A DNA stretch of 64,000 nt from Pseudomonas sp. B21-015 (GTDB lineage: Bacteria; Pseudomonadota; Gammaproteobacteria; Pseudomonadales; Pseudomonadaceae). Below the pieces are notes generated by a model. The model saw nothing but the letters and a program-made list of their open reading frames with translations, was not told the DNA's origin and ran no database searches. The stretch spans positions 2,852,001 through 2,916,000 of the forward strand of contig NZ_CP087196.1 of the NCBI RefSeq assembly GCF_024749285.1, written 5' to 3'. Within the stretch, counting starts at the first letter, position 1, and each line of letters starts with the position of its first letter. The position numbers and the translations under genes were made by a program. Positions 43,777-51,663 of this stretch are shown in pieces.

Positions 43777-45257
43777 GACTTGCTGACCAGTTTGATAACC
43801 TGTTCATACATGTTCTGCTTGCCCTCATAACCAATTGTCGGGGTGATGTCATTTTGCGAAATGCCAATCTCTTCAATCGACTCGGTTGGGAAGTGAGCCC
43901 TGTCGAATACTTCATGAAGATTTGAGTTCACCCCCTTGGGAAGCCAGACCTCAGGGCCTGATTCATCAATTCGTGCCTTGGCGATAATGAATCGATAGCT
44001 TTCATACGGCCGCAATGTCAGTGATTTCCAATCACTGTTGAGTCCGTCGGTATAGTTGCGCCGCAGGTAGACGGTCTGCTCAAAGTCTTCGGTATTCAGC
44101 ACTTGGGCGTGCAGCGACACGATGTCCCCATGCCACTCGAACTTTCGCTTTTCGTAAGAGGTCAGCGCATCCTCTCGCAGTTCAACAGGGTTGGTCGCTT
44201 TGTGTTCGCCAAGTAGTTTGAAATGTGCATCGTGCCCGCACCGAGTGCAGCAACCGTTGTTATCCAATCCGATTATTTCAGCGTTCAAACCGTAGCGGGT
44301 AACGAGTAGGGCGTTACAATTGTTGCAGCTTGTATTGGTGCCCTCGACATCGTTCACGTTACCCAGATAAACATGCTCAACCCCCATGCTTCGAGCGATG
44401 TCCCGAGCTTTCAGGAGTCTATCCACAGGGGTTCTGATGCTATTGCTCATTTTATAATCGGGGTGAAACCTTACAAAGTGGAGCGGTACATTCGGGCCCA
44501 GTTCATCCAGTACCCACTGGCTAATTTTCCTGGCGGTATCCTCATCGTCACTGATGTCGGTAACCATCAAGGTACTGACTTCAACATATTTGCCAGCATC
44601 GTATACTTTCTTGATGCCCGCCAGAACGGGCTCTACCCAGCCAGTTGTGACTTTTCGGTAGTATTCAGGGGAAATGGATTTTAGTGAAATTGAGAATATA
44701 TCAATGACCGGCAATAGTTCGTCAATGGCTTCTTCGCTGATGAAAAATGCCGATTTATATAAATTGATTAAGCCCGCTTCCTTTGCCAGCTTTGCCGTGT
44801 CGAGGATAAATTCATGCCAGACAACTGGGTCGTTATAAGTCCAGGAAATGACGCGTATACCATGCTTCAGCGCAGTTTCCACAACTTGCTCAGGTGTGTA
44901 GTAGTAAACATCTTTGTCTGTTACATACTTGGCCTGAGAGGTCTTCCAGTTGTGACAGTAGCCGCAGTTGAGCATGCAGCCGATATTTCCTAAGGAAAGG
45001 ATTCGTTCACCGGGAGCAAAGTGGAACACAGCCTCGGTTTCAATAGTTTCTTCGGTGCTGTGAACGCCTTTGCCATAATTCAATGTAACTAACCGACCGC
45101 CTCTGTTCCCACGCACCTTGCAAAAACCTACCTTGCCTTCCTGTATGACGCAGTTTCGGGGGGAAAGGTGGCACTTTACATTGCCGTCCGGGAGTATTTC
45201 TTCCAGCTTCGCGGGCATGCTTTGTAAGGTCCAGTTTTTATTTTTTGTATTGTCCAT
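43773..45257 (-). CDS. Radical SAM enzyme of the AmmeMemoRadiSam-related group, with C-terminal extension
   Basis: 494 aa. The [4Fe-4S] motif is Cys94-x3-Cys98-x2-Cys101 in GCMLNCGYCHNW. The N-terminal signature CVIQEGKVGFCKVRGN and a C-terminal Cys knuckle set (Cys311, 314, 336, 337, 340) are those of radical SAM proteins usually encoded near AMMECR1 and Memo, neither of which is present here. The usual CxLCP start is altered to CHLSP. About 145 residues after the knuckles (350-494) form an extra domain I do not recognise. The ribosome site is GAGGAG, six bases before the ATG. Its coupling to a PLP gamma-enzyme suggests radical chemistry on an amino acid; this is inference. Confidence 0.85.
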   Translation of the reverse strand: MDNTKNKNWTLQSMPAKLEEILPDGNVKCHLSPRNCVIQEGKVGFCKVRGNRGGRLVTLNYGKGVHSTEETIETEAVFHFAPGERILSLGNIGCMLNCGYCHNWKTSQAKYVTDKDVYYYTPEQVVETALKHGIRVISWTYNDPVVWHEFILDTAKLAKEAGLINLYKSAFFISEEAIDELLPVIDIFSISLKSISPEYYRKVTTGWVEPVLAGIKKVYDAGKYVEVSTLMVTDISDDEDTARKISQWVLDELGPNVPLHFVRFHPDYKMSNSIRTPVDRLLKARDIARSMGVEHVYLGNVNDVEGTNTSCNNCNALLVTRYGLNAEIIGLDNNGCCTRCGHDAHFKLLGEHKATNPVELREDALTSYEKRKFEWHGDIVSLHAQVLNTEDFEQTVYLRRNYTDGLNSDWKSLTLRPYESYRFIIAKARIDESGPEVWLPKGVNSNLHEVFDRAHFPTESIEEIGISQNDITPTIGYEGKQNMYEQVIKLVSKS

Positions 45258-45363
45258 CTCTCACTCCTCATCACGGAAGTTACTGTCAACATCTCATCGG
45301 TCAAAATAGTCGAGGCGAAAAAATCCTGCAGCACAGTGGCAGCGGTTCCTTTCGTAGTTGTTG

Positions 45364-46077
45364 CTAGGCAGAAGAAGCGCTGTTCAATCCATAATTCTTA
45401 AGTGAAAAGCGCCTGGCATTCATATTCATGAATGGCTGTATAAGAGGACCTATAACCAACAAGAATGCAATGGTTCCCACCCCGAACGGCCCTCCTAAAA
45501 GCCACCCGGTCGAAAAGATACCAATTTCAATTATCATTTTGGCTTTGGTGAATGACCAATCCCATTTGGAAACCATGGTCAGCACTACAAGGTCCATGAT
45601 TCTGATACCAATACCACTCATGATAATCAGTGCCGATGAATAAGCACACAAGATCAACCCTGTCGCCAATATCGTGTATTCATTCACTCTGACAATCAAA
45701 TACTCTCCAAGCCCCAGCACGGACCAGAGGTCAATCAGCAGACCGGTGAGCGTGGTTGTAATAAATGGGCTTATCGGAGGATATTTTTTGTTCCAGAGCA
45801 TCCACCACAGCAGAAAGGATATAGAAACAATACCCGAACAAACGCCCATTCCGAGCAGGAGTATTTTATCTATCGAGATGATCAGGACATCTAAAGGATC
45901 AGTTCCCAGTTGACTGACAATGAAAAACTTGGCACCCACTGAGAAAAGAGTGACTCCAGCCAGATACATAAAGAACTGATCCAACTTGAATCTACGAAGA
46001 GCTAGGACTTGCGTTCCAATATGTTTGGCGAATGATGGGTAGGGTTTTTTTTCACACTTTATTTTTTCATCTTCCAT
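45364..46077 (-). CDS. YczE/YyaS/YitT-like integral membrane protein
   Basis: 237 aa. The conserved halves QLGTDPLDVLIISIDK and GGPFGVGTIAFLLVIGPLIQ are typical of YczE-like membrane proteins; five to six hydrophobic helices are visible. A polar 30-residue N-terminus precedes the first helix. YczE of Bacillus is needed for lipopeptide synthesis in an unknown way, and relatives are often found near amino-acid or secondary-metabolite genes. It is first in the minus-strand run, 106 bp before the radical SAM gene, and diverges from the Lrp regulator. A transport or export role is possible. Confidence 0.8.
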   Translation of the reverse strand: MEDEKIKCEKKPYPSFAKHIGTQVLALRRFKLDQFFMYLAGVTLFSVGAKFFIVSQLGTDPLDVLIISIDKILLLGMGVCSGIVSISFLLWWMLWNKKYPPISPFITTTLTGLLIDLWSVLGLGEYLIVRVNEYTILATGLILCAYSSALIIMSGIGIRIMDLVVLTMVSKWDWSFTKAKMIIEIGIFSTGWLLGGPFGVGTIAFLLVIGPLIQPFMNMNARRFSLKNYGLNSASSA

Positions 46078-46218
46078 GCGAACACGATTCCTGGAGAGAA
46101 ATATTTTATTATGCAGTGCGTAACGCTAGAGATTAAGGGCTATTGATTGCTTGGGTTCTTCTTAGGCTTGTCGAGCTGTAAATAGACTAGCACCGCGCTT
46201 TATTTTGGTGCATTATTT

Positions 46219-46250
46219 TTTTAATGAAAAACTCATGTTTTTCATTAAAA
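46219..46250. promoter_or_regulatory. 32-bp palindromic operator before the lrp-type gene
   Basis: Two perfect 14-base arms, TTTTAATGAAAAAC and GTTTTTCATTAAAA, are separated by TCAT, ending 29 bp before the Lrp start. A dyad of this length in an A/T-rich divergent region is a likely Lrp/AsnC operator controlling the regulator and possibly the opposing operon. Confidence 0.7.
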
Positions 46251-46279
46251 TTTATACTTTTTTGCTGGGGGGAACGTAC

Positions 46280-46711
46280 ATGGACCGTATAGACATAAAA
46301 ATCTTGGGAAAAGTGCAGGACTGTGGTCGCATTTCCATCACCGAGCTGTCCAGGCACGCTGGTCTTTCTATTCCCGCCACCACTGATAGGTTGCGAAAGC
46401 TCGAAGACTCAGGGGTCATCAAGGGTTATAGCGCTCAGTTAGATCCAACCAAGCTAGGGTTCGGCATATCTGCTGTTGTCGGTATCACCACCCTCAAGCC
46501 GGCGAAATCCAAATTGATAGCGACGCTCAATGACATACCCGAAGTCGTCGAGTGCCTGCATATCACAGGTAACGACTCCTACCTTATCAGGATCTATGCC
46601 AAGTCAATGGCCGATCTTGAGAATGTCATTGCGAGGATCAACGCGTACGGTGAGACACGTACAAGCATTGTTTTGTCAGTCCCTATCGAGAGAAGAAAGC
46701 TTGCCCCTTGA
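46280..46711 (+). CDS. Lrp/AsnC-family transcriptional regulator
   Basis: 143 aa. The N-terminal helix-turn-helix is MDRIDIKILGKVQDCGRISI plus TELSRHAGLSIPATTDRLRK, with the hinge GVIKGYSAQLDPTKLGF. The C-terminal RAM ligand-binding domain has VECLHITGNDSYLIRIYA. The frame can be read 25 codons further upstream, but that would run through the 32-bp palindrome; GGGGGGAA five bases before 46280 marks the start. Lrp proteins sense amino acids and often control LysE exporters. It diverges from the YczE-like gene and very likely governs this island. Confidence 0.9.
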   Translation: MDRIDIKILGKVQDCGRISITELSRHAGLSIPATTDRLRKLEDSGVIKGYSAQLDPTKLGFGISAVVGITTLKPAKSKLIATLNDIPEVVECLHITGNDSYLIRIYAKSMADLENVIARINAYGETRTSIVLSVPIERRKLAP

Positions 46712-47443
46712 GCCTCTACGTTGCGCTGCGGCTCTTCTGTTTTTGGGTACCGTCATATCTCGGTATGTTCATCAATAGGTAGGCGGACTGCGAATTGTCA
46801 CGATCTATAGAAAGCAGACACAAATCGAAGAGGGCTCTCGAGAGGTGAAGCGCGGAGTCGGCGACGCTGACCGTGAACACCAGCAGGTTGGTCGTCGCCG
46901 TGCGGCCTTCGACTACGGCGCCGTTGAGCGACAGGTTGACTGCCTCACCGGTGGCCGTGTCGGTCAGCCCGGAGCCACCGGCCACCACGCCCAGTGCATA
47001 GGTCAGCGTACCCGCGCCATCGGCGCCAAACGCCGAGCTGAAGTTGGCGGCGAAGTTCTGGGTGGCGTCAGTCGTCAGCACCGTTTTGTCTACTGTCAAC
47101 GTCGGCTCCGGTTTAAAACGTAAAGGCATTGACCTTTGGTCGCAACTATGGATAAGCGCCGGGGATTGCGCATCGGCCGAAACTCCCACGCGGGGTGGGA
47201 GTTTCAGACTACGTGGGAGGAGGAAAGGGGATGAGGACGCGAAAGCGCGGCACCGCATATTTCGATTGTGAATAAGGACAGGCCGCCCGGACTTTAACCG
47301 CCAGCGCGTCGAGCTGAGTTTGAGTCAGCTCAGGCGGCCGGGTTTGATTCGGGTGTGCGGCGGGTCGGCCAGCATCGCGCAATGACAATGGCATGCCGCC
47401 AGGGTCATTCAAATCCAACCCTTGTTCGTTGAGGCAGGCGAAC
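46712..47443. other. Gap between the A/T-rich island and the metallophosphoesterase
   Basis: 732 bases holding the adhesin-repeat fragment at 46851-47108. A minus-strand frame from a GTG at 47463 (about 84 codons, ending 47209) overlaps the metallophosphoesterase 3' end; it has reasonable codon use but no recognisable domain, and I leave it uncalled. Confidence 0.5.
46851..47108 (-). pseudogene. Orphan repeat of a giant LapA/RTX-type adhesin
   Basis: The minus strand reads LTVDKTVLTTDATQNFAANF, SSAFGADGAGTLTYALGV and TGEAVNLSLNGAVVEGRTAT, then TTNLLVFTVSVAD. This is the approximately 90-residue module repeated many times in large type I-secreted adhesins of pseudomonads. Here it stands alone with no secretion signal, no neighbouring repeats and no T1SS genes, so it is a leftover of a deleted or displaced adhesin gene. 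Confidence 0.78.
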
Positions 47444-49435
47444 TTATGAGCTGGTTCCTCCACGCCGAATCACGATGGGCGGCTCGATCAGCCGCAGTTC
47501 AAGTTCGCCCGAGGTTGGCACGAAGCGCGGGCCAGTGCTTTCAGGCGTTGCCCGCAACCTCCAGGTGCGCTGCACCTTCGCCAGTTTGGCAACTCCCGAC
47601 GCCACAGACCAGCGCCGGCAGACCTTCTCCAATTTGAGCGGGTAAAGGGTGAGTTGGTCTCCGTTGAAGTGCATGCGCAGGAAGCATTTGTGGTCGGCGA
47701 TGCGTTGCGAGGAAAAAACCACCTCACTATGCAGCCCCCATAAAGTGTTGGCCATGACCATCCAGGCACCGAATAGCAGGCCTCCTAAACTGCCGCCGAG
47801 CACCAGCGTCCCCACCAGGAACAACAAGACCTGGAACAGGTTTTCTACCTCGAACTGCAAGTAGTGGATGTTGATACGGCCCATGAGCCATAGCAGCCCG
47901 ATCGCCAGTCCCAGGTGAAGCAAGCCGTGAACGGCCCCGATGCCATAGGCAAGCTTTCGGGTACGTTTGACCCCGGCGGCTGAGAGCACTGCGCAGCCCA
48001 GCACAATGGTCACGGCAAACATCACCGAAGAAGGACTGTGTGCCAGGACCAGGACCAACTGTCGCCATACCTCGCGCAGGTTGGGAATAGATACTTCGAG
48101 GCCAGACAATACCTCGACCAGGCTGCGGTTATCGCGCGCCGGGTGGGGCACCTTGCTGGCGCTTTCTACCATCCAGTCGAACAGCAAGTACATGATGGCC
48201 AGCATGCCGCAGAACGAGAGGTTGTGGGTGGGTAGTCGCCATGCCCGATTACGCAGCTGTTCGGAGGTCTTTTTGTCCGGGTAGGATGCCGCCAGCTCGT
48301 AGTGCTGTGGCGTTCCGCCGACACTGATCGGTTCGGGCGGATCTGGAAGTTGATGAGTGCCATGCAGGAAGGCGCCACCACCTCCGCAGGTGATGCGCTG
48401 CGGTGCTTGGCTGCCGGCTTTTGGCTGGTAGCGCGCGTAGTGGTGCGAGTCCCCGGCCAGGACCACCGCCAAGTGGTCACCCAAGAGCTGTTCGATCTCG
48501 CGCAGACTGCTGAAGCGCAAGGTCTGGGTCTCGATCGAGGGCAGGGTCTTGCGCCCCACGCGTGCGAGTCGTTCGGCCTCATCCACCCAGCTCGGCTCCG
48601 GTGTGCAGAGGATCACGCGGTCGCCTGGCTGCAGTTTGGCGCGCATCTCTTCGAAGTACTGCTTCTGCTGTCGGTCGATCATCGACTCCAATTGCAGGTC
48701 CAGGCCCCAGATCCACCAGCCATTGGGCAGTTGCAGCACGTAGTAACTGGTGTGTTGACGGGTTTCCCAGCCGCCGATGGGCTTCTGCTCGCAAAACAGT
48801 TGAGAGAAACCGCGCAGGCCGTCATACCAATCGTGGTTGCCGGGCGTCGCCACCATCCACGGTGCACCTGGCTGCGGCACGGGCTGGTCCTGCTCATTCG
48901 GGTGAACCTTGGGGACCGGCGCGGGAAAGGCAGCGCGGAAGGGATCGAGGAAGCGGGTGCGATAGCCGGATTGGGCCGGTGTGGGGTAGACCTGATCGCC
49001 GCCGAGCAGCAGCACGTCGCCGCGCGGCAGCGTGAGCTCCGGCAACTTGACATCCTGGCTGACGCACAGCGCCATGGAATAGGTGGAGTCCCAGCCATCG
49101 CCGGTATCGGCCAGATAGTCGACCCACACGTCACCGTCGGCAGCCACCTGGATGGGCGGGTTAGCGTCCCGAGGGTTGAGCATGGCCAGCACATCGCGTG
49201 GGTCCGCGAAGGCACCCATGGTGGTGGCCGCGGCCGATTGCAAGCCCGTGCGCATGAGCTGAAACGGGCCTAGCCAGTTGACCATCGACTCCTGGGTGTA
49301 AAGCTCGATGCGGCTATTAGTCGTGGAAGATTGGGGGGTGTGGGTCATGGCGAGGAGCGCAGAGTGCCCCTCTTCAAAGTGTCCCTCACCCAAGTGCTCA
49401 TCTCCAGGGCGGAACTCAATCGATTGCTCCTTCAT
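47444..49435 (-). CDS. Metallophosphoesterase with C-terminal membrane domain
   Basis: 663 aa. The calcineurin-type metal motifs appear in order: DYLADTGDGWD, LLLGGDQVYP, TPGNHDWYDG and AGDSHHYARY. The remaining C-terminal part (about 400-600) has four or five hydrophobic segments (SFCGMLAIMYLLFDWMV, SVMFAVTIVLGCAVLSAAG, GLLHLGLAIGLLWLMG, QVLLFLVGTLVLGGSLGG) and a soluble tail. The enzyme would therefore be anchored to the inner membrane. GGAGG precedes the ATG by seven bases. Substrates may be phosphoesters or nucleotides; no close functional homolog comes to mind. It stands alone between an adhesin remnant and an M20 peptidase. Confidence 0.82.
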   Translation of the reverse strand: MKEQSIEFRPGDEHLGEGHFEEGHSALLAMTHTPQSSTTNSRIELYTQESMVNWLGPFQLMRTGLQSAAATTMGAFADPRDVLAMLNPRDANPPIQVAADGDVWVDYLADTGDGWDSTYSMALCVSQDVKLPELTLPRGDVLLLGGDQVYPTPAQSGYRTRFLDPFRAAFPAPVPKVHPNEQDQPVPQPGAPWMVATPGNHDWYDGLRGFSQLFCEQKPIGGWETRQHTSYYVLQLPNGWWIWGLDLQLESMIDRQQKQYFEEMRAKLQPGDRVILCTPEPSWVDEAERLARVGRKTLPSIETQTLRFSSLREIEQLLGDHLAVVLAGDSHHYARYQPKAGSQAPQRITCGGGGAFLHGTHQLPDPPEPISVGGTPQHYELAASYPDKKTSEQLRNRAWRLPTHNLSFCGMLAIMYLLFDWMVESASKVPHPARDNRSLVEVLSGLEVSIPNLREVWRQLVLVLAHSPSSVMFAVTIVLGCAVLSAAGVKRTRKLAYGIGAVHGLLHLGLAIGLLWLMGRINIHYLQFEVENLFQVLLFLVGTLVLGGSLGGLLFGAWMVMANTLWGLHSEVVFSSQRIADHKCFLRMHFNGDQLTLYPLKLEKVCRRWSVASGVAKLAKVQRTWRLRATPESTGPRFVPTSGELELRLIEPPIVIRRGGTSS

Positions 49436-49589
49436 CGCTTAGCCTCCATTGCGGTAAGAGTCCGGTACGCCGGAAGGGTTTTACGCCTTGTCGGCTGATT
49501 CAGAATAGGCCAGTTATGCGAAAGCCGCCGGTTCATGGCAAGACGATCAAAACGATGGACCCGCCAGAATGGCGGGTCCGGAAGGGGGA

Positions 49590-51329
49590 TCAGAGTGTCG
49601 GCAACTGCCCGATGCGACCCATCATCTCGGTCACGATCTGCAGGTCCAGCAGGAACTGGTCGACGGTCTTGAACTCGTTGTCGTTGTGGCCGGTGTACTT
49701 GAGCTCGGGCCTGGCCAAACCGAACTGCACGCCGTTGGGCAGCTCATGGACCGAAGTGGCGCCAGCCGAGGTGCCGAACTTGTGCTCCATGCCAAGGTTT
49801 TCGCTGGCCACCGCCAACAGCGCCTTGACCCATTCACCCTCAGGGTTGCGGTACATCGGCTCGGCGATCGAGTAGTCGAAGGCCACTGCAATGTGAGTCT
49901 TCTCGCTCCAGGCGCCCAGCTTCTTGGCGATTTCGGCCTTGAGCGCTTCCGGGGACTTGCCCTTCGGCACGCGCAGGTTGACCGCGAGCTTGAAGGCTTT
50001 TTCATCCATCCCGACGTAGGTCAGGGAGGTGGTCAGCGGGCCCATGAAGGCATCGGAAAAACCGACCCCCAACTTGCCCCCCAGGTAGTCCAACCCCCAG
50101 TTGTCGACGGCGTAGCGGGCGGCGTCGGTCATGTGGTTGTGCTTGAGCGCGACCTTGCCGTCGAGGCTGTTGATGAAGCCCAGCATCCGTGCCACCGGGT
50201 TGATGCCTGACTCGGGCTCGGAGGAGTGGGCAGAAACGCCGGTGACCGTGAGCTTGACGTCCTTGCCAACGACCTTGGCGGTCACGTCGAAGTCGCCGCC
50301 ATTGCGCTTGGCATAATCGGTGCCAGCCTTCTGCAGGCTGGCGGCCAATTCGGCGGGCTTGTCAGTCACAAGGGTAGCGACCGACGTCGACGGAATCTGA
50401 TTGGTTGCCAGGCCGCCGGTCATTGAGGTGATTTCGGCGCCCTTGCCCTGACCGTTACGCCGGGCAAAGTTCGCCATGACGGTGCCGTAGCCTTTCTCGG
50501 CAATCACCACCGGGTAGCCGCCATCCAGCGCCAGGTTGTAGTTGGGTGTCGGGTTGTGTTCGAAGTAATAGGGGATGGCGTCGCCGGTGGTTTCTTCGGT
50601 GGTGTCTACCAGCAGCTTGAAATGGCGAGCCAGCGGCAGCTTCTCTTCCTTGATGATCTTCATGGCGTAGAGCGCAACCACGATGCCGTTCTTGTCATCC
50701 TCGGTGCCTCGGCCATACATACGGTCGCCGACCTGGGTAACCTTGAACGGATCGAGGCGGGTGCCGTCTTTCAGGACCCAGTTCTCTGGAGTCACGGGCA
50801 CCACATCGGCATGGGCGTGAATGCCCACGACTTCATCGCCACTGCCTTCCAGGGAGATTTCATAGACGCGATTGTCGATGTTGCGAAAGTTCAGGTTAAA
50901 GGCCTGGGCAAGGCCCTTGAGCTTGTCGGCGATCTTGATGAATTCGGGATTGTCGTGCTGGGCCACGCCGTCCACGCGGAAGGTCGGGATGGCCACCAGC
51001 TCGCGCAGGGTCTCGGTGGCAGCGTCGCCGTACTTCACCCGCGCATAGAGGCCGAGCAGGCGATGGATCTCGTTTTGCTGTTCAGGGGAAAGGGGCTTGT
51101 TGCCCTGGAAAGCACTGATTGCCGGGCCGAGGTCGCCGGTTTTGGCAAGCTCGCTCTTGGCCAGGCGTCCCAGGAACTGCCTGAAATCCGTTACCGATGC
51201 ATCGCTGAAGGTCTTGAGGATGGTCGCGCTCTGTTGCGGGGTGATGTTGGCATGTGCTGACGTGGTGAACGACGAAAGGCTGGCCAGCATCAGGGTTGTC
51301 GCGGCCAAGTGCTTGAGTGAGAAATCCAT
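49590..51329 (-). CDS. Exported M20-family dipeptidase
   Basis: 579 aa beginning with a signal peptide (LKHLAATTLMLASLSSF, cleavage near SAHA). The M20 zinc ligands are visible as HAHADVVP, GRGTEDDKNG and DTTEETTGD, then HSSEPESG and the late GHNDNEF. These enzymes hydrolyse dipeptides or acylated amino acids using two zinc ions, here in the periplasm. An alternative ATG four codons upstream directly abuts AAAGGA and is less likely. No operon partner is visible; a terminator lies just upstream. Confidence 0.85.
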   Translation of the reverse strand: MDFSLKHLAATTLMLASLSSFTTSAHANITPQQSATILKTFSDASVTDFRQFLGRLAKSELAKTGDLGPAISAFQGNKPLSPEQQNEIHRLLGLYARVKYGDAATETLRELVAIPTFRVDGVAQHDNPEFIKIADKLKGLAQAFNLNFRNIDNRVYEISLEGSGDEVVGIHAHADVVPVTPENWVLKDGTRLDPFKVTQVGDRMYGRGTEDDKNGIVVALYAMKIIKEEKLPLARHFKLLVDTTEETTGDAIPYYFEHNPTPNYNLALDGGYPVVIAEKGYGTVMANFARRNGQGKGAEITSMTGGLATNQIPSTSVATLVTDKPAELAASLQKAGTDYAKRNGGDFDVTAKVVGKDVKLTVTGVSAHSSEPESGINPVARMLGFINSLDGKVALKHNHMTDAARYAVDNWGLDYLGGKLGVGFSDAFMGPLTTSLTYVGMDEKAFKLAVNLRVPKGKSPEALKAEIAKKLGAWSEKTHIAVAFDYSIAEPMYRNPEGEWVKALLAVASENLGMEHKFGTSAGATSVHELPNGVQFGLARPELKYTGHNDNEFKTVDQFLLDLQIVTEMMGRIGQLPTL

Positions 51330-51476
51330 TGCTGGGGGCATTCCTTTGCAGGTGGTTGGTAAGAAATATCTGATTGATTAGTCAGAAACTTTTCCAAACT
51401 AACACCAAGAGGGAGTGGTACGGGAGTCCATGAAGTGCGATCTGTCGCACAGAAATGCAAAAGCGACGCAGAAATG

Positions 51477-51498
51477 AAAAAACCGGGAAGGTTCCCCG
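51477..51498 (-). terminator. Intrinsic terminator of the CapA-like gene
   Basis: On the minus strand CGGGGAACCTTCCCGG folds into a short stem and is followed by six T (51482-51477), about 165 bp past the gene stop. Confidence 0.7.
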
Positions 51499-51539
51499 AT
51501 GCTGCTCATTTAATAGAGTCTTGAGTCAGTGAGAAACCT

Positions 51540-51651
51540 GTGGCGAGGGAGCTTGCTCCCGCTTGAGTGCGTAGCACTCACAAAAATCGGTGATTGTTAT
51601 CAGATTTTTGGGGCCGCTACGCTGCCCAACGCGAGCAAGCTCGCTCGCCAC
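51540..51651. repeat. Pair of Pseudomonas REP palindromes in opposite orientation
   Basis: GTGGCGAGGGAGCTTGCTCC begins at 51540 and its inverted relative GCGAGCAAGCTCGCTCGCCA begins at 51631. This is the REP/BIME type found in hundreds of copies in fluorescent pseudomonads, in the 3' region of the CapA-like gene. Confidence 0.85.
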
Positions 51652-51663
51652 AAAGGTAGGCAC

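Larger units (their letters stand above)
51330..51663. other. Intergenic stretch with terminator and REP pair
   Basis: 334 bases. It contains the promoter area of the M20 gene, an intrinsic terminator for the CapA-like gene (51477-51498) and a REP pair (51540-51651). Confidence 0.7.

Noticed and set aside
46205..46279. 25-codon N-terminal extension of the Lrp regulator
   Set aside because: It reads through the 32-bp palindrome; the ribosome site and family N-terminus support 46280.
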